64,000 nucleotides of DNA from VYFG01 sp965203365 (lineage in GTDB: Bacteria > Pseudomonadota > Gammaproteobacteria > Arenicellales > Poriferihabitantaceae): assembly GCA_965203365.1 (NCBI GenBank), contig OZ241878.1:1674001-1738000 (forward strand), in the 5' to 3' direction. Under the pieces are notes generated by a model, which saw only the letters and a program-made list of their open reading frames with translations, had not been told where the DNA came from and made no database searches. Numbering within the stretch: the first letter of the stretch is position 1; each line of letters opens with the position of its first letter. Both the position numbers and the translations under genes were made by a program. This document shows, piece after piece, positions 16,574-26,625 of this stretch.

Positions 16574-17962
16574 TCAACGCCGCCTCACCCGGGATTGGTC
16601 AGGACCATCCTTAATCTCATAGCCCTTCGCTTGCACCATATCCCGCAACTCATCTGCTCGGGCCCAGTCCCGTTCAGCCCGGGCCAGGTCACGCTTTTCC
16701 ATGAGCACCACAATCTCGGCGGGCACCTCCTCCAGCAAGCCTGACCAGTTCGCCAGACCCAGCCCGAACACTTCGTCCATGGCCAGCAGGGTTTGCCGGC
16801 GGTCAGCCACCGGCAGATCCGATTTGACCAGCCCCCAAAGTATCGCCAGAGCCTTCGGAGTGTTCAGGTCCTGCTGCATGTGCGAGTGAAACGTCTGCAG
16901 CCACGCCTTGTCCACCTGCCCAACTTCGTCATCGGCCAAGACCAGATCACGCAACCGAGACAACGCCACCGACGCACTGTCCAAGCTCTCCCAGGTGAAT
17001 TTGAGATCGTTGCGATAATGGGCGGTAAGACAGAGATAGCGATAGGTCAAGGGATCATATCCCTGGTCCCGCAGGGTCTGCATTCGCAGAAACTCTCCAC
17101 TGGACTTGGACATCTTTGAATGGTCCAGTTCCAGGAAGTACCCATGCAGCCAGTAATTCGCCAGCGAGGTACCGTGCGCGACTTCACTTTGGGCGATTTC
17201 ATTGCTGTGATGGACCGGGATATGATCCTTGCCTCCACAATGGATGTCGAACAGCTTGCCAAGATATTTTACCGACATGGCAGAGCATTCGATATGCCAT
17301 CCCGGGAACCCACGCCCCCAGGGACTGTCCCACTCCATCTGTCGTCGGCGGTCCGGTGAACTGAATTTCCACAGGGCAAAGTCCGTGACATTCCGTTTTT
17401 CGCCCAAATCCACCCGGGAGCCAGCGTTGAGTCCACTGACATCCAGTCGGGCCAGAAAACCGTACCCTTCCAACTTGGATGTATCAAAGTAGACACCGTC
17501 ATCCGTGATGTAGGTATAGCCCCGGTGTTCGATTTTCTGAATGTCCGCAATCTGCTCTGCAATGTGATCCGTGGCCCGACACCAGATATGAGGTTCCAAA
17601 ATATTGAGTGCTTCCAAATCCTCCTTGAATGCCTGTGTGTAACGCTCGGCGATTTCCCAGGCCGAAAGACCAGCCCGGATGGCTCCCTTTTCCATCTTGT
17701 CCTCACCGGTATCGGCATCCGAGGTGAGATGGCCCACATCCGTAATATTCATTACATGATGCACTTCATATCCTGCCATGGACAATGTGCGCCTCAATAA
17801 ATCCTCGAACAGGTAGGTGCGGAGATTCCCGATGTGGGCATAGTCATAGACCGTCGGTCCGCAACAGTACATCTTCACCTTGCCTGGCTCCAGGGAATCG
17901 AATGCCCGCAACTCACGGTGATAGGTGTCGTAGAGAACGACCGGTTGCAAATCAGTATTCAT
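16574..17962 (-). CDS. cysS: Cysteinyl-tRNA synthetase
   Basis: Class I aminoacyl-tRNA synthetase charging tRNA-Cys. The 462-residue protein has the zinc-site cysteine in KMYCCGPTVYDY, the HIGH-type motif AHIGNLRTYLF, the WHIECSAMS zinc region and the SKMSKSSGEF signature. It is divergent from lpxH with about 105 bases between them. Length and motifs are complete. Confidence 0.97.
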   Translation of the reverse strand: MNTDLQPVVLYDTYHRELRAFDSLEPGKVKMYCCGPTVYDYAHIGNLRTYLFEDLLRRTLSMAGYEVHHVMNITDVGHLTSDADTGEDKMEKGAIRAGLSAWEIAERYTQAFKEDLEALNILEPHIWCRATDHIAEQIADIQKIEHRGYTYITDDGVYFDTSKLEGYGFLARLDVSGLNAGSRVDLGEKRNVTDFALWKFSSPDRRRQMEWDSPWGRGFPGWHIECSAMSVKYLGKLFDIHCGGKDHIPVHHSNEIAQSEVAHGTSLANYWLHGYFLELDHSKMSKSSGEFLRMQTLRDQGYDPLTYRYLCLTAHYRNDLKFTWESLDSASVALSRLRDLVLADDEVGQVDKAWLQTFHSHMQQDLNTPKALAILWGLVKSDLPVADRRQTLLAMDEVFGLGLANWSGLLEEVPAEIVVLMEKRDLARAERDWARADELRDMVQAKGYEIKDGPDQSRVRRR

Positions 17963-18067
17963 CGTTGGGTGAAAGAGTCGTAACGGCGCAGCTGGGCGGA
18001 GGGAGGGGGATGGTACAATAGTTTGCTGTGGGAACCTATCTCATTGTTTTACCCTTGATCTTGCCCT

Positions 18068-18784
18068 GTGACCATCGCCTTCATATCGGACCTGCATCTC
18101 ACCCCCGAGATGCCCACTTCCACCATCTTGTTTGAACAGTTCATCGCCCATGCCAGCCGGTATATCAGCCAACTGTATATTCTCGGGGACCTCTTCGACT
18201 ACTGGGTGGGGGACGATGGCGCTGAGGCCCTCGGACACCAGCAGGTGGAAGCCACATTGCGCCGCACTGTGGAAGCGGGCACGGCAATCCGTTTCCTGCA
18301 TGGGAATCGGGACTTTCTGGTTGGCAAACAGTTTGCCGAGCGGACCGGCTGCACCCTGATGCCGGATCCGGTGGTGATTGAACCGGATGGCATCCGGGTG
18401 CTTCTCACCCATGGCGACTCCTTGTGTACCGATGATTTGGAACATCAATCTGCCCGTCGCCACATGCTGTCGCACAAGTGGCAACTGGCATTCCTGAACC
18501 AACCCCTGCCACAACGCATGGCCAGCGCACTGGCCATGCGCCGGGAAAGTGAGCACAACAAGAAGCGAAAACCGCCAGAGATCATGGACGTCACCCAATC
18601 CGCAGTGGACGCCATGATGCGTGATCATGAATCGCGAATCCTGATTCATGGTCATACCCACAGACCGGCGGTTCACGAGTTCGAGATCGATGGCACACCG
18701 GCACTCCGATACGTTCTCGGGGACTGGGGGCAACGAAAAAGTGTCATCTATCTTGAGAACGGCCAACTGACCATGCGCAGATAG
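18068..18784 (+). CDS. lpxH: UDP-2,3-diacylglucosamine diphosphatase LpxH
   Basis: Peripheral membrane metallophosphoesterase that makes lipid X in lipid A synthesis. The 238-residue protein starts at GTG 18068 (TIAFISDLHL) and carries all metal ligands: DLHL, GDLFDYW, GNRDF, HGDSLC and HGHTHRPA. A TACAAT at 18014-18019 is a possible -10 box. It is next to cysS, as in many gammaproteobacteria, and implies a Gram-negative envelope. Confidence 0.94.
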   Translation: MTIAFISDLHLTPEMPTSTILFEQFIAHASRYISQLYILGDLFDYWVGDDGAEALGHQQVEATLRRTVEAGTAIRFLHGNRDFLVGKQFAERTGCTLMPDPVVIEPDGIRVLLTHGDSLCTDDLEHQSARRHMLSHKWQLAFLNQPLPQRMASALAMRRESEHNKKRKPPEIMDVTQSAVDAMMRDHESRILIHGHTHRPAVHEFEIDGTPALRYVLGDWGQRKSVIYLENGQLTMRR

Positions 18785-18921
18785 ATCGTTTGCACGCAAC
18801 CTGACTTGGCATGCCAGACGGTGAGCATCACTCGCCTTTCGCCTCGGAACGAGTCCGCTGTTGTCGTTCATTCACAACGATTTTGTGGGCTGGTTGAAGA
18901 GACAACGAACCTGATCGCGTA

Positions 18922-18937
18922 TCGTGTCGCGACACGA
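18922..18937. promoter_or_regulatory. Perfect 16-base palindrome ahead of the hydantoinase gene
   Basis: TCGTGTCG is followed directly by CGACACGA, ending 33 bases before the start codon at 18971. The symmetry and position suggest an operator for a dimeric regulator; no regulator gene is adjacent. Confidence 0.45.
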
Positions 18938-18970
18938 ATCACAGGCTCTCGGGCCTCGCCTAGGTAAGAC

Positions 18971-21900
18971 ATGATGAACCCGATCGCCCAATCCCGGCTG
19001 GCGATCGATATCGGTGGAACATTTACCGATATCGCCATCTCGGTGGATGACACAATCCATACGGCAAAAACCCTGACCACCCCCGAACAGCCCGTGTCGG
19101 GGGTCCTTGAAGGGATCGACCATGCCCTTCTTTCCAGTGGACTCAAGCCACAGGACTTCCGATTGGTTATCCACGGCACCACACTCGCCACCAACGCACT
19201 GATCGAGCGTCAAGGGGCCAAAGTGGGTGTCATGACCACCACCGGTTTCCGCGATATCCTTGAGATCGGATACGAACGACGCTACAACCAATACGACATC
19301 AACATCGAACAGCCCGACCGCATCGTGCCGCGCGATCACATCTTCGCAGTCCGTGAACGCATCAGTCCCACAGGCGAGATCATTGAACCTCTGGATCGGA
19401 TTTCCCTGGATCAATCCATTCAATCCCTGATTGACAGTGGCGTTGATAGCGTGGCGGTTTGCCTTTTGCACAGCTACCAAAACCCTTGGCACGAGCAACG
19501 CATTCGTGACCGTTTACGCGAAGTCACCCCCCATCTGCCCGTATCCCTATCCTGTGAAGTGTCCCCAGAGATACGCGAATTCGATCGCATGTGCACTACG
19601 GTGTGCAATGCCTATATCAAGCCCTTGATGAATTCTTATCTGCAGGAACTGCAAACCACACTGATCTCGCAAGGCTTTGACTGTCCGCTTTACATGATGA
19701 CCTCTGGAGGGGGAATGACCACGTTGGACACCGCGACCCGGTTTCCGATCCGACTGGTGGAGTCCGGTCCAAGCGGCGGGGCCATCCTGGCGGCCCGTGT
19801 GGCCGCAGAACACGGCGTTTCCGATGCACTGTCATTTGACATGGGAGGCACGACCGCCAAGGTGTGCCTGATTGAGAATGCCCAACCTCGGAGTTCGCGC
19901 AGCTTCGAAATTGATCGGGCAGATCGGTTTCTCAAAGGCAGTGGGATACCCGCACGAATTCCGGTGATCGACATGATCGAGATCGGAGCGGGTGGCGGCT
20001 CCATTGCCGCCGTGGATTCACTCGGACGGCTGCGGGTGGGTCCGCAAAGCGCCTCCTCGGATCCTGGACCGGCTTGTTACGGACGAGGGGGCAATGCGCC
20101 GACCGTCACGGACTCCGACCTGGTAGCCGGCTACCTCGATCCGTCGGATTTTGCCGAAGGGCGTCTCCAACTGCGTCTGGATCTATCTCGCCACGTTATC
20201 CACCAAGCCATCGCAGTACCGCTTGATACCACGGTCACCGCCGGCGCCGATGGGATCTCGCAAACTGTCGATGAAGCCATGGCCAATGCAGCGCACATCC
20301 ACGCTGTCGAACGGGGCAAGAATCTGGCCAATTGCACCATGATTGCCTTTGGCGGAAACGGCCCTTTGCATGCAACCCGTGTGGCGGAAAGAATCGGCAT
20401 CCACCGGATCATCGTGCCACCCGACCCGGGAGTGGGATCGGCCATCGGATTTCTGTTTGCTCCGGTCGCCTATGAAATCGTGCAAAGCCATCACGTTCGC
20501 CTGGACGCCGTCGCATTCGATGAAATCAACACGCTGTTGGGACAGCTGGAACAGGAAGCCCGAACAGTGGTGGTTGCCGCGGCGCCGAATGAGGCCCTGA
20601 CCGTCCGCCGCATTGCCTTCATGCGATACGCCGGGCAAGGCCATGAAATTGAGGTCGTCATTCCCGATGGACTGGTTGATGAAGCCAAGCTGTCCGTACT
20701 GACCAGACGATTCGAAATCGAATATACCCGCCTCTTCCAGCATGTGGTACCGGGGATGCAGATCGAAATCATGAACTGGTCGATCACCGTGAGCAACGTG
20801 GTCCCACCAACAGACACCATCATTGAAAAGGCTGAAACCCGACTTGTTCATCCCTCTTCCCGACGGAGCCTCTATCTGGGTCAAACCGAACATCGGATCG
20901 ACGCAGATGTCTACCCACGAAAGGGGCTCGAACCCGGTGACGAGATTCCGGGACCCGCCCTGATTGTCGAGCCCCAGACCACTACATTCGTCCCCGCCGC
21001 GTTTCTTGCCGATATCGACCCCGGTGGCAACATCGTCATGACCCGTCGTGACACATCTCCCCTGCCGATGCCAGTCAAGTCCCCCTCCATGATCGATTTT
21101 CAGGTCATGTGGGATCGTCTGATGGCCATTGTCGAGGAACAGGCGCAGGTACTGATGCGCACCGCCTTCAGTCCCATTGTGCGCGAGTGCGGCGATATTT
21201 CAGCCGGGATTTTCGACGTCAAGGGACATATGCTGGCGCAAGCGGTTACCGGCACACCGGGTCATATCAACACCATGGCGGCCTCCGTGGCAAAAATGCT
21301 CCGGCATTTTCCGCAAGACACCATGCATCCTGGCGATGTCTACATGACCAATGACCCTTGGATCGGTTCAGGACATCTCAACGATGTCCTCATGCTGGCA
21401 CCGATCTTTCATCAAGACAAGGTGGTGGCATTGGGGGCTTGTACCTCGCACCTCTACGATGTCGGTGGTCTGGGAATGGGGCCTGATGGTAGTGATATCT
21501 TCGACGAAGGACTCTACCTGCCCCCCCTAAAATTGGTGGATCGAGGTGAGGTCAACACCCTGGTTATCGATATCATGAAGGCGAATTCACGGTCACCGAT
21601 TTCCAATGAAGGGGATTTCTATGCCCTCATTGCCTGCTGTGACGTGGCAGCAGTACGACTTTCCGAAATGATGGGCGAATTTGGACTCGACCACATCGAT
21701 CCACTCGCGTCACACATACTGATCACTTCCCGAACCGCGATGGAAGCGGAGATCGCCGCCATACCGGACGGCGTCTATGAGAACGAATTGATGACCGACG
21801 GGTACGACTTCGAAATCCGTCTGCGAGCCAAGATGACGGTGTCCGGTACTGAAATCACGACCGATTTCAGCGGCACTTCCGGACATTCGCTGCGGGGCAT

Positions 21901-23563
21901 CAATGTGCCGATCAAGTACACCGAGGCTTATGCAGTCTTTGCCATGCGCTGTCTGATCGGGGCCGAGATCCCCAACAATGCCGGCTCACTATCACCGTTC
22001 GGATTCACGGCCCCGACCCACTGCATTCTCAATGCGCAATACCCGGCCCCGGTCGCGATGCGGCACTGTATCGGTCAAATGGTGGCCGACCTCATGTTCG
22101 GTTGCCTTCACAGCGCATTGCCCGGATCCACCCCAGCGGAAGGGGCTTCATGTCTGTATGATCTGCCTCTTCGCCACGCTCCGGCGGTCGATTCCACCAC
22201 CCGCCACATCACCCCCTTCGCCACCGAGTTGTGTCATTCGGGGGGGACCGGTGCCCGACCAACCCGGGATGGCCTTTCCGCCACCGCCTACCCGAGCGGG
22301 CTGTGGGGTACGCCAGTGGAAGTCGCCGAGAGTACTGCACCGGTGAGAATCCGTCGTCGGGAACTGATCCGTGACAGTGGCGGGGCGGGGAAATTTCGCG
22401 GTGGACTGGGTCAGGTGATTGAGCTGGAAAGCAATGAAAACGCGCCGATCTTGCTGTTCGCGGGCGTCGAGCGCACGAAGTATCCCGCCCGCGGGAGAAA
22501 CGGTGGCCACGAGGGCTCACTAGGACGCATCACCCTGCGTTCCGGTGCCACGCTCAAGGGCAAGGGTGAGCAACTGATCCCTGCGGGCGATTTGCTGACT
22601 TGGGAAACCCCAGGCGGTGGCGGTTTTGGCGACCCCCGGGATCGCGATCCGGCCGCCGTCGCACGAGATGTTCGCCTCGGACTCGTCTCGCCCCAAGCCG
22701 CCACCGACATCTATGGTGTGGTGGTGACCGACGGCGGACAGATTGACGAAGCGGTCACCCCGACCCGGAAAAAACCAGATTATCAGCGGTGTCGTGTGAA
22801 ACTGGATTCCCGATGGCCGAGCCGGGGGCTGGCGAAAATCGGTGTGGTGGTGCCGTTCACCAACACCAATCTCGAACCGGACCTGACGATGCTGGCTCCC
22901 CCCGGTGTTTCGCTTCATTTCGCCCGGGCCGGCGGTTATGACGTAGACCAGATTCCCGATGAAACCCAGATGCGGCAATACTCGAACACGCTGGCGGATG
23001 AGGTGATCGAAAGCCTGAAACACTGCCGCTCCGACCTCATTGTCTATGGTTGCACATCAGCCACGCTCGCCCAGGGGCCGGATTACGATCGCACATTGCA
23101 ATATCACATCGAACAAGTCGCCCGGGTCCCGGCGGTCACCGCAGCTGCCGCCGTCGTTGAAGTGCTGCAAGCCATCGGAGTGTGTCGATTTGCTTTTACC
23201 TCACCCTATATCGCCACCTTGAATGATTTGGCTATCGATTTTTTCGAGTCTTTTGACTTGGAATGCGTACACCGAGTCGACGCCCCCTTCCCCTTGAGCA
23301 ACGAAGCCGTCGGCAACACCCTCCCGGAAGAAATTATCGATACGGCTCTCGCCGCTGATCACAAGTCGGCCGAGGCCATTGTCATTTCCTGTACGGATTA
23401 TCGGGCGACCGAAGCCATTATTGACATCGAAAGGCATCTCGGCAAACCTGTCGTCACCAGCAATCAAGCCACCATGCTGGTGGCATTGAAGCGACTGGGT
23501 CTTGACCCATGGGCGTCGCCCCTGTCCCATCACCTTGTCTCGACTCAATTGTTCAGCCAGTGA
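18971..23563 (+). CDS. Hydantoinase A - hydantoinase B - Asp/Glu-racemase-type fusion
   Basis: A single 1530-residue protein in three parts. Residues 1-700 are a HyuA/oxoprolinase A domain with DIGGTFTDI (13-21), HGTTLATNALIER and FDMGGTTAKV, which bind ATP. Residues 707-1250 are a HyuB domain (RECGDISAGIFD, TNDPWIGSGHLNDV, GGGGFGDPRDR). Residues 1285-1530 resemble maleate isomerase, hydantoin racemase or arylmalonate decarboxylase, with cysteines at 1361 (YGCTSAT) and 1474 (SCTDYRA) placed as the catalytic pair. HyuA-HyuB fusions are known as 5-oxoprolinases; the added racemase domain suggests combined epimerisation and ATP-dependent ring opening of a hydantoin or lactam. The substrate is not known. 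An AGGTAAG lies ahead of the ATG. Confidence 0.9.
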   Translation: MMNPIAQSRLAIDIGGTFTDIAISVDDTIHTAKTLTTPEQPVSGVLEGIDHALLSSGLKPQDFRLVIHGTTLATNALIERQGAKVGVMTTTGFRDILEIGYERRYNQYDINIEQPDRIVPRDHIFAVRERISPTGEIIEPLDRISLDQSIQSLIDSGVDSVAVCLLHSYQNPWHEQRIRDRLREVTPHLPVSLSCEVSPEIREFDRMCTTVCNAYIKPLMNSYLQELQTTLISQGFDCPLYMMTSGGGMTTLDTATRFPIRLVESGPSGGAILAARVAAEHGVSDALSFDMGGTTAKVCLIENAQPRSSRSFEIDRADRFLKGSGIPARIPVIDMIEIGAGGGSIAAVDSLGRLRVGPQSASSDPGPACYGRGGNAPTVTDSDLVAGYLDPSDFAEGRLQLRLDLSRHVIHQAIAVPLDTTVTAGADGISQTVDEAMANAAHIHAVERGKNLANCTMIAFGGNGPLHATRVAERIGIHRIIVPPDPGVGSAIGFLFAPVAYEIVQSHHVRLDAVAFDEINTLLGQLEQEARTVVVAAAPNEALTVRRIAFMRYAGQGHEIEVVIPDGLVDEAKLSVLTRRFEIEYTRLFQHVVPGMQIEIMNWSITVSNVVPPTDTIIEKAETRLVHPSSRRSLYLGQTEHRIDADVYPRKGLEPGDEIPGPALIVEPQTTTFVPAAFLADIDPGGNIVMTRRDTSPLPMPVKSPSMIDFQVMWDRLMAIVEEQAQVLMRTAFSPIVRECGDISAGIFDVKGHMLAQAVTGTPGHINTMAASVAKMLRHFPQDTMHPGDVYMTNDPWIGSGHLNDVLMLAPIFHQDKVVALGACTSHLYDVGGLGMGPDGSDIFDEGLYLPPLKLVDRGEVNTLVIDIMKANSRSPISNEGDFYALIACCDVAAVRLSEMMGEFGLDHIDPLASHILITSRTAMEAEIAAIPDGVYENELMTDGYDFEIRLRAKMTVSGTEITTDFSGTSGHSLRGINVPIKYTEAYAVFAMRCLIGAEIPNNAGSLSPFGFTAPTHCILNAQYPAPVAMRHCIGQMVADLMFGCLHSALPGSTPAEGASCLYDLPLRHAPAVDSTTRHITPFATELCHSGGTGARPTRDGLSATAYPSGLWGTPVEVAESTAPVRIRRRELIRDSGGAGKFRGGLGQVIELESNENAPILLFAGVERTKYPARGRNGGHEGSLGRITLRSGATLKGKGEQLIPAGDLLTWETPGGGGFGDPRDRDPAAVARDVRLGLVSPQAATDIYGVVVTDGGQIDEAVTPTRKKPDYQRCRVKLDSRWPSRGLAKIGVVVPFTNTNLEPDLTMLAPPGVSLHFARAGGYDVDQIPDETQMRQYSNTLADEVIESLKHCRSDLIVYGCTSATLAQGPDYDRTLQYHIEQVARVPAVTAAAAVVEVLQAIGVCRFAFTSPYIATLNDLAIDFFESFDLECVHRVDAPFPLSNEAVGNTLPEEIIDTALAADHKSAEAIVISCTDYRATEAIIDIERHLGKPVVTSNQATMLVALKRLGLDPWASPLSHHLVSTQLFSQ

Positions 23564-23820
23564 CCATTTGACCAGCCGCCGGCAATCCACTTCACCGGGA
23601 CTCTGGAGGCCTCCATGCAAAAACCACGGGTGACGCCCGAGAATCGGGGTGTCGTAGCGTGGGATGACAGGACAGCCAGGGGCTTTCAGAGGATAGGATG
23701 TAGTCGGATATCACCACATACCCTCCACCCCTAGCCTCGCCAAAAACCCTTGACCAATCGTCTACAGGAACGGAAATCACCATGGTCCCGGACCAGGGTT
23801 TCCGCCTTGGTTTGAACTCG
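23564..23820. other. Convergent spacer between the hydantoinase fusion and purF
   Basis: About 257 bases between two convergent genes. I see no gene and no clear bidirectional terminator. Confidence 0.4.
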
Positions 23821-25368
23821 TCACCGATGCCCGACCTGGTCAGGTGATGCGCTGTCACACATACCGACTTCGGCCAAATCCAATTCACCATGGCGGGTTG
23901 TCCTGGCCTCGTCATTACGGATGCTGTCCACTTGAGCCAGATAATCGGCGGTGACATCCCCTGTGATGTAATTGCCACTGAAGCACGAGGTGTCAAGGCC
24001 CGTCAGCTTCGGATTGAACTGCTGGACCGATGCCTCCATGTCATCGAGGTCTTGGTAGATCAGTCGGTCCGCTCCAATCCGGACACAGATCTCGTCAATG
24101 CTGCGGTTGTGTGCCACCAGTTCATGGGATGACGGCATGTCGATGCCATAGACGTTGGGATAGCGCACCGGCGGCGCGGCCGAGGCAAAATACACTTTCC
24201 TCGCACCCGCCTCTCGGGCCAGTTCGATGATCTGGGATGAGGTCGTACCTCGAACAATGGAGTCATCCACCAAGAGGACATTCTTATCGGCGAACTCGGC
24301 GCCAATGGCGTTCAGCTTCTGACGCACGGACTTCCTGCGCTCCGCTTGGCCAGGCATGATAAAGGTTCGGCCGATATAGCGATTCTTGACGAACCCTTCC
24401 CGATAGGACACCCTGAGTTGCTTGGCGACTTCCAGTGCTGCGGTACGGCTGGTATCCGGCACCGGAATAATCACATCAATATCATGATCTGGCCAATCGC
24501 GTTGCAACTTGCACCCCAACCGCTTGCCCATCTCCATGCGGGATTGATACACCGACACATCGTCGAGAATGGAGTCTGGACGTGCCAGATATACATATTC
24601 GAAGATACAGGGATTGTAACTGGTCTTTTCATGACAATCGGCTTGATGCAGTGTCCCTTGCATATCCACCAGCATGGCTTCACCCGGTTTGACGTCCCGG
24701 TCCCGTTCATAACCGAGCACATCTAGCGCAACGCTCTCGGAGGCGAATATATGGGCCGTATGCCCATCATCGGACCGGATGCCATGAATCAAGGGTCTGA
24801 CCCCATGGGGATCCCGGAAAGCCACGATCCCAATACCCACGATCATCGCAATCACCGAGTAAGCCCCCTGACAACGACGCATCACCCTGCGAACCGCATT
24901 GAAGACTTCCCGTGGGCCCACATTGAGTTGACAGGTGGTGATGCTGTTGCGCAGTTCGTGAGCTAGGACATTGAGAAGGATTTCCGAATCGGAAGTCGTA
25001 TTGATCTGCCGCAGTTCCTGGCGGAACAACTCCTCATGCAGTCGGTCCGCATTGATCAGATTACCATTGTGCCCCAGTGCGATGCCAAACGGGGAATTCA
25101 CATAGAAGGGCTGGGCCTCGGCCCGGGAATCACAGCCCGCAGTGGGGTACCGGGTGTGGCCAAGACCCATGTTCCCTTCCAGTTGCACCATGTGGCGAGT
25201 ATGAAAGACATCCCGCACCAGCCCGTTGTCTTTGCGCAGGAACACGCGGTGGCCATCACTGGTCATGATACCCGCCGCATCCTGCCCTCGATGCTGAACC
25301 ACGGTCAAGCCATCATAGAGTTGTTGGTTGACCCGCTGGTGATCAAGGATGCCAACGATTCCACACAT
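23821..25368 (-). CDS. purF: Amidophosphoribosyltransferase
   Basis: First committed enzyme of purine synthesis: glutamine and PRPP give phosphoribosylamine. The start is the ATG at 25368, preceded by GGAGG, because the protein must begin MCGIVGILDH with Cys2 as the glutaminase nucleophile; an upstream in-frame codon would bury it. The 515-residue protein has the class II glutaminase domain (HRGQDAAGI, GLGHTRYPT) and the phosphoribosyltransferase domain with LLVDDSIVRGTT. It lies downstream of cvpA, the usual order. Confidence 0.96.
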   Translation of the reverse strand: MCGIVGILDHQRVNQQLYDGLTVVQHRGQDAAGIMTSDGHRVFLRKDNGLVRDVFHTRHMVQLEGNMGLGHTRYPTAGCDSRAEAQPFYVNSPFGIALGHNGNLINADRLHEELFRQELRQINTTSDSEILLNVLAHELRNSITTCQLNVGPREVFNAVRRVMRRCQGAYSVIAMIVGIGIVAFRDPHGVRPLIHGIRSDDGHTAHIFASESVALDVLGYERDRDVKPGEAMLVDMQGTLHQADCHEKTSYNPCIFEYVYLARPDSILDDVSVYQSRMEMGKRLGCKLQRDWPDHDIDVIIPVPDTSRTAALEVAKQLRVSYREGFVKNRYIGRTFIMPGQAERRKSVRQKLNAIGAEFADKNVLLVDDSIVRGTTSSQIIELAREAGARKVYFASAAPPVRYPNVYGIDMPSSHELVAHNRSIDEICVRIGADRLIYQDLDDMEASVQQFNPKLTGLDTSCFSGNYITGDVTADYLAQVDSIRNDEARTTRHGELDLAEVGMCDSASPDQVGHR

Positions 25369-25408
25369 AGTCTTGCCTCCACCACATGCCGACCGCAATG
25401 AAGCCGGA

Positions 25409-25906
25409 TCAGGTTACCAAGGGTCGAAAATTTTCCACCGCTTCCGCTGGCATGAGAGACAGCAGAAAATCCGTTACTGGGGTGAAATACATCACCAGAT
25501 TTGCCCCCTGCCACCAAGGCTGAGCGGCAAAATTCATATATACCGCCGCGAGAATGGCCGCGGCCACCAGAATCACCCCCCTCGTGATCCCAAAGACAGC
25601 CCCCAGGGATCGATCCAGACCGCTGATACCGGTGAGGGCAAACAGCCGGTAGAGCATGAAGCTCAGGATGGATACGGCAATCAGCACCGCCACAAAAATG
25701 ATGGCAAAGGCAGCGGCCACGCGCAACGAAATCTGACTGATATGATCTTCCAGCAAAGCCGCACCCGGCACCGCAAACTGCCAGGCCACATAGACTGCGA
25801 CCACCCAGGCCGCCAAAGACAGCGCCTCTCGAACAAAGCCACGATATACCCCCATCAGGGTGGAAATCACGAGAATGACCAAAATGACGATGTCGACAGG
25901 ATTCAT
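25409..25906 (-). CDS. cvpA: CvpA family inner-membrane protein
   Basis: A 165-residue membrane protein with four predicted helices. The first begins PVDIVILVILVISTLMG and the GFVREALSLAAWVVAVYVA motif typical of CvpA follows. In Escherichia coli it is needed for colicin V production and bile resistance, and is cotranscribed with purF, as appears to be the case here (40-base gap). The ATG at 25906 is preferred to an in-frame TTG at 25915. Confidence 0.9.
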   Translation of the reverse strand: MNPVDIVILVILVISTLMGVYRGFVREALSLAAWVVAVYVAWQFAVPGAALLEDHISQISLRVAAAFAIIFVAVLIAVSILSFMLYRLFALTGISGLDRSLGAVFGITRGVILVAAAILAAVYMNFAAQPWWQGANLVMYFTPVTDFLLSLMPAEAVENFRPLVT

Positions 25907-25928
25907 GCAGATCAATCGGGGCGGAAAG

Positions 25929-26579
25929 TCATGAATTGTCGCCCGTCACATAGCCTTTCTCACCGATCAGTTCGAAGAGGCGTTCGCTCACACTGTCCGC
26001 CGCATCCCGCTGGACATACGGACCCAGCCAAATCCGCGTAGATTGTTGGCCCTGTGCGGTCATGACCGATTTCATGCGTGGCTGATAACCGTTTTTCTTC
26101 AGAAGATCCGCCATGACATCCACATTGTTTTGTTTTGCATAGGTCCCGACCCGCACAAACCAGCCGTCCTCATTCTGAGATCGCTCGGGCTCCCTGGACG
26201 GGACCGTCGCCTGGGGGGATTCCTGGGACCGATCAGAAGTTTGCGTCATGACCAAGGCGGGCTTGGAAGAGTCGTTCCCGGCCGCCGATTGGTTCTCCTC
26301 GGTGCGATTTCTTGCCTCGACAGACGAGTCGGAAAGACCGTCGCTATCATCTTTCGGGACTGGGTCCATGACGTTGTTGAGGTTCAGTGGAATCGTTCGA
26401 GAACGACTGGACGAGTCAGTGAGGAAGGACGTATCCGACGTGCTGTCAGGCCCGGATGGGCTATGCCCTGACAGCAACAGCGGGACGATGAGAACCACCG
26501 CCGTCACCAGGATGATGGCCCCGGTGATGCGATGCTTGAGTTCGTATTCCGATTCAGCTCTCCTGGCAAGTTTCGGCAT
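25929..26579 (-). CDS. DedD-like SPOR-domain protein
   Basis: A 216-residue protein with a short cytoplasmic N-terminus (YELKHRITGA), one membrane helix (about residues 18-37), a Ser/Asp-rich periplasmic linker and a C-terminal SPOR domain (about 138-216; WFVRVGTYAKQNN, RIWLGPYVQRDAADS). SPOR domains bind denuded septal peptidoglycan. Position between folC and cvpA matches dedD of Escherichia coli, so a role in cell division is likely. Confidence 0.88.
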   Translation of the reverse strand: MPKLARRAESEYELKHRITGAIILVTAVVLIVPLLLSGHSPSGPDSTSDTSFLTDSSSRSRTIPLNLNNVMDPVPKDDSDGLSDSSVEARNRTEENQSAAGNDSSKPALVMTQTSDRSQESPQATVPSREPERSQNEDGWFVRVGTYAKQNNVDVMADLLKKNGYQPRMKSVMTAQGQQSTRIWLGPYVQRDAADSVSERLFELIGEKGYVTGDNS

Positions 26580-26625
26580 CAGCGAGCTTGGGTAGGCAGA
26601 CGTTGAACAGGATAGTGGGCCAGGG

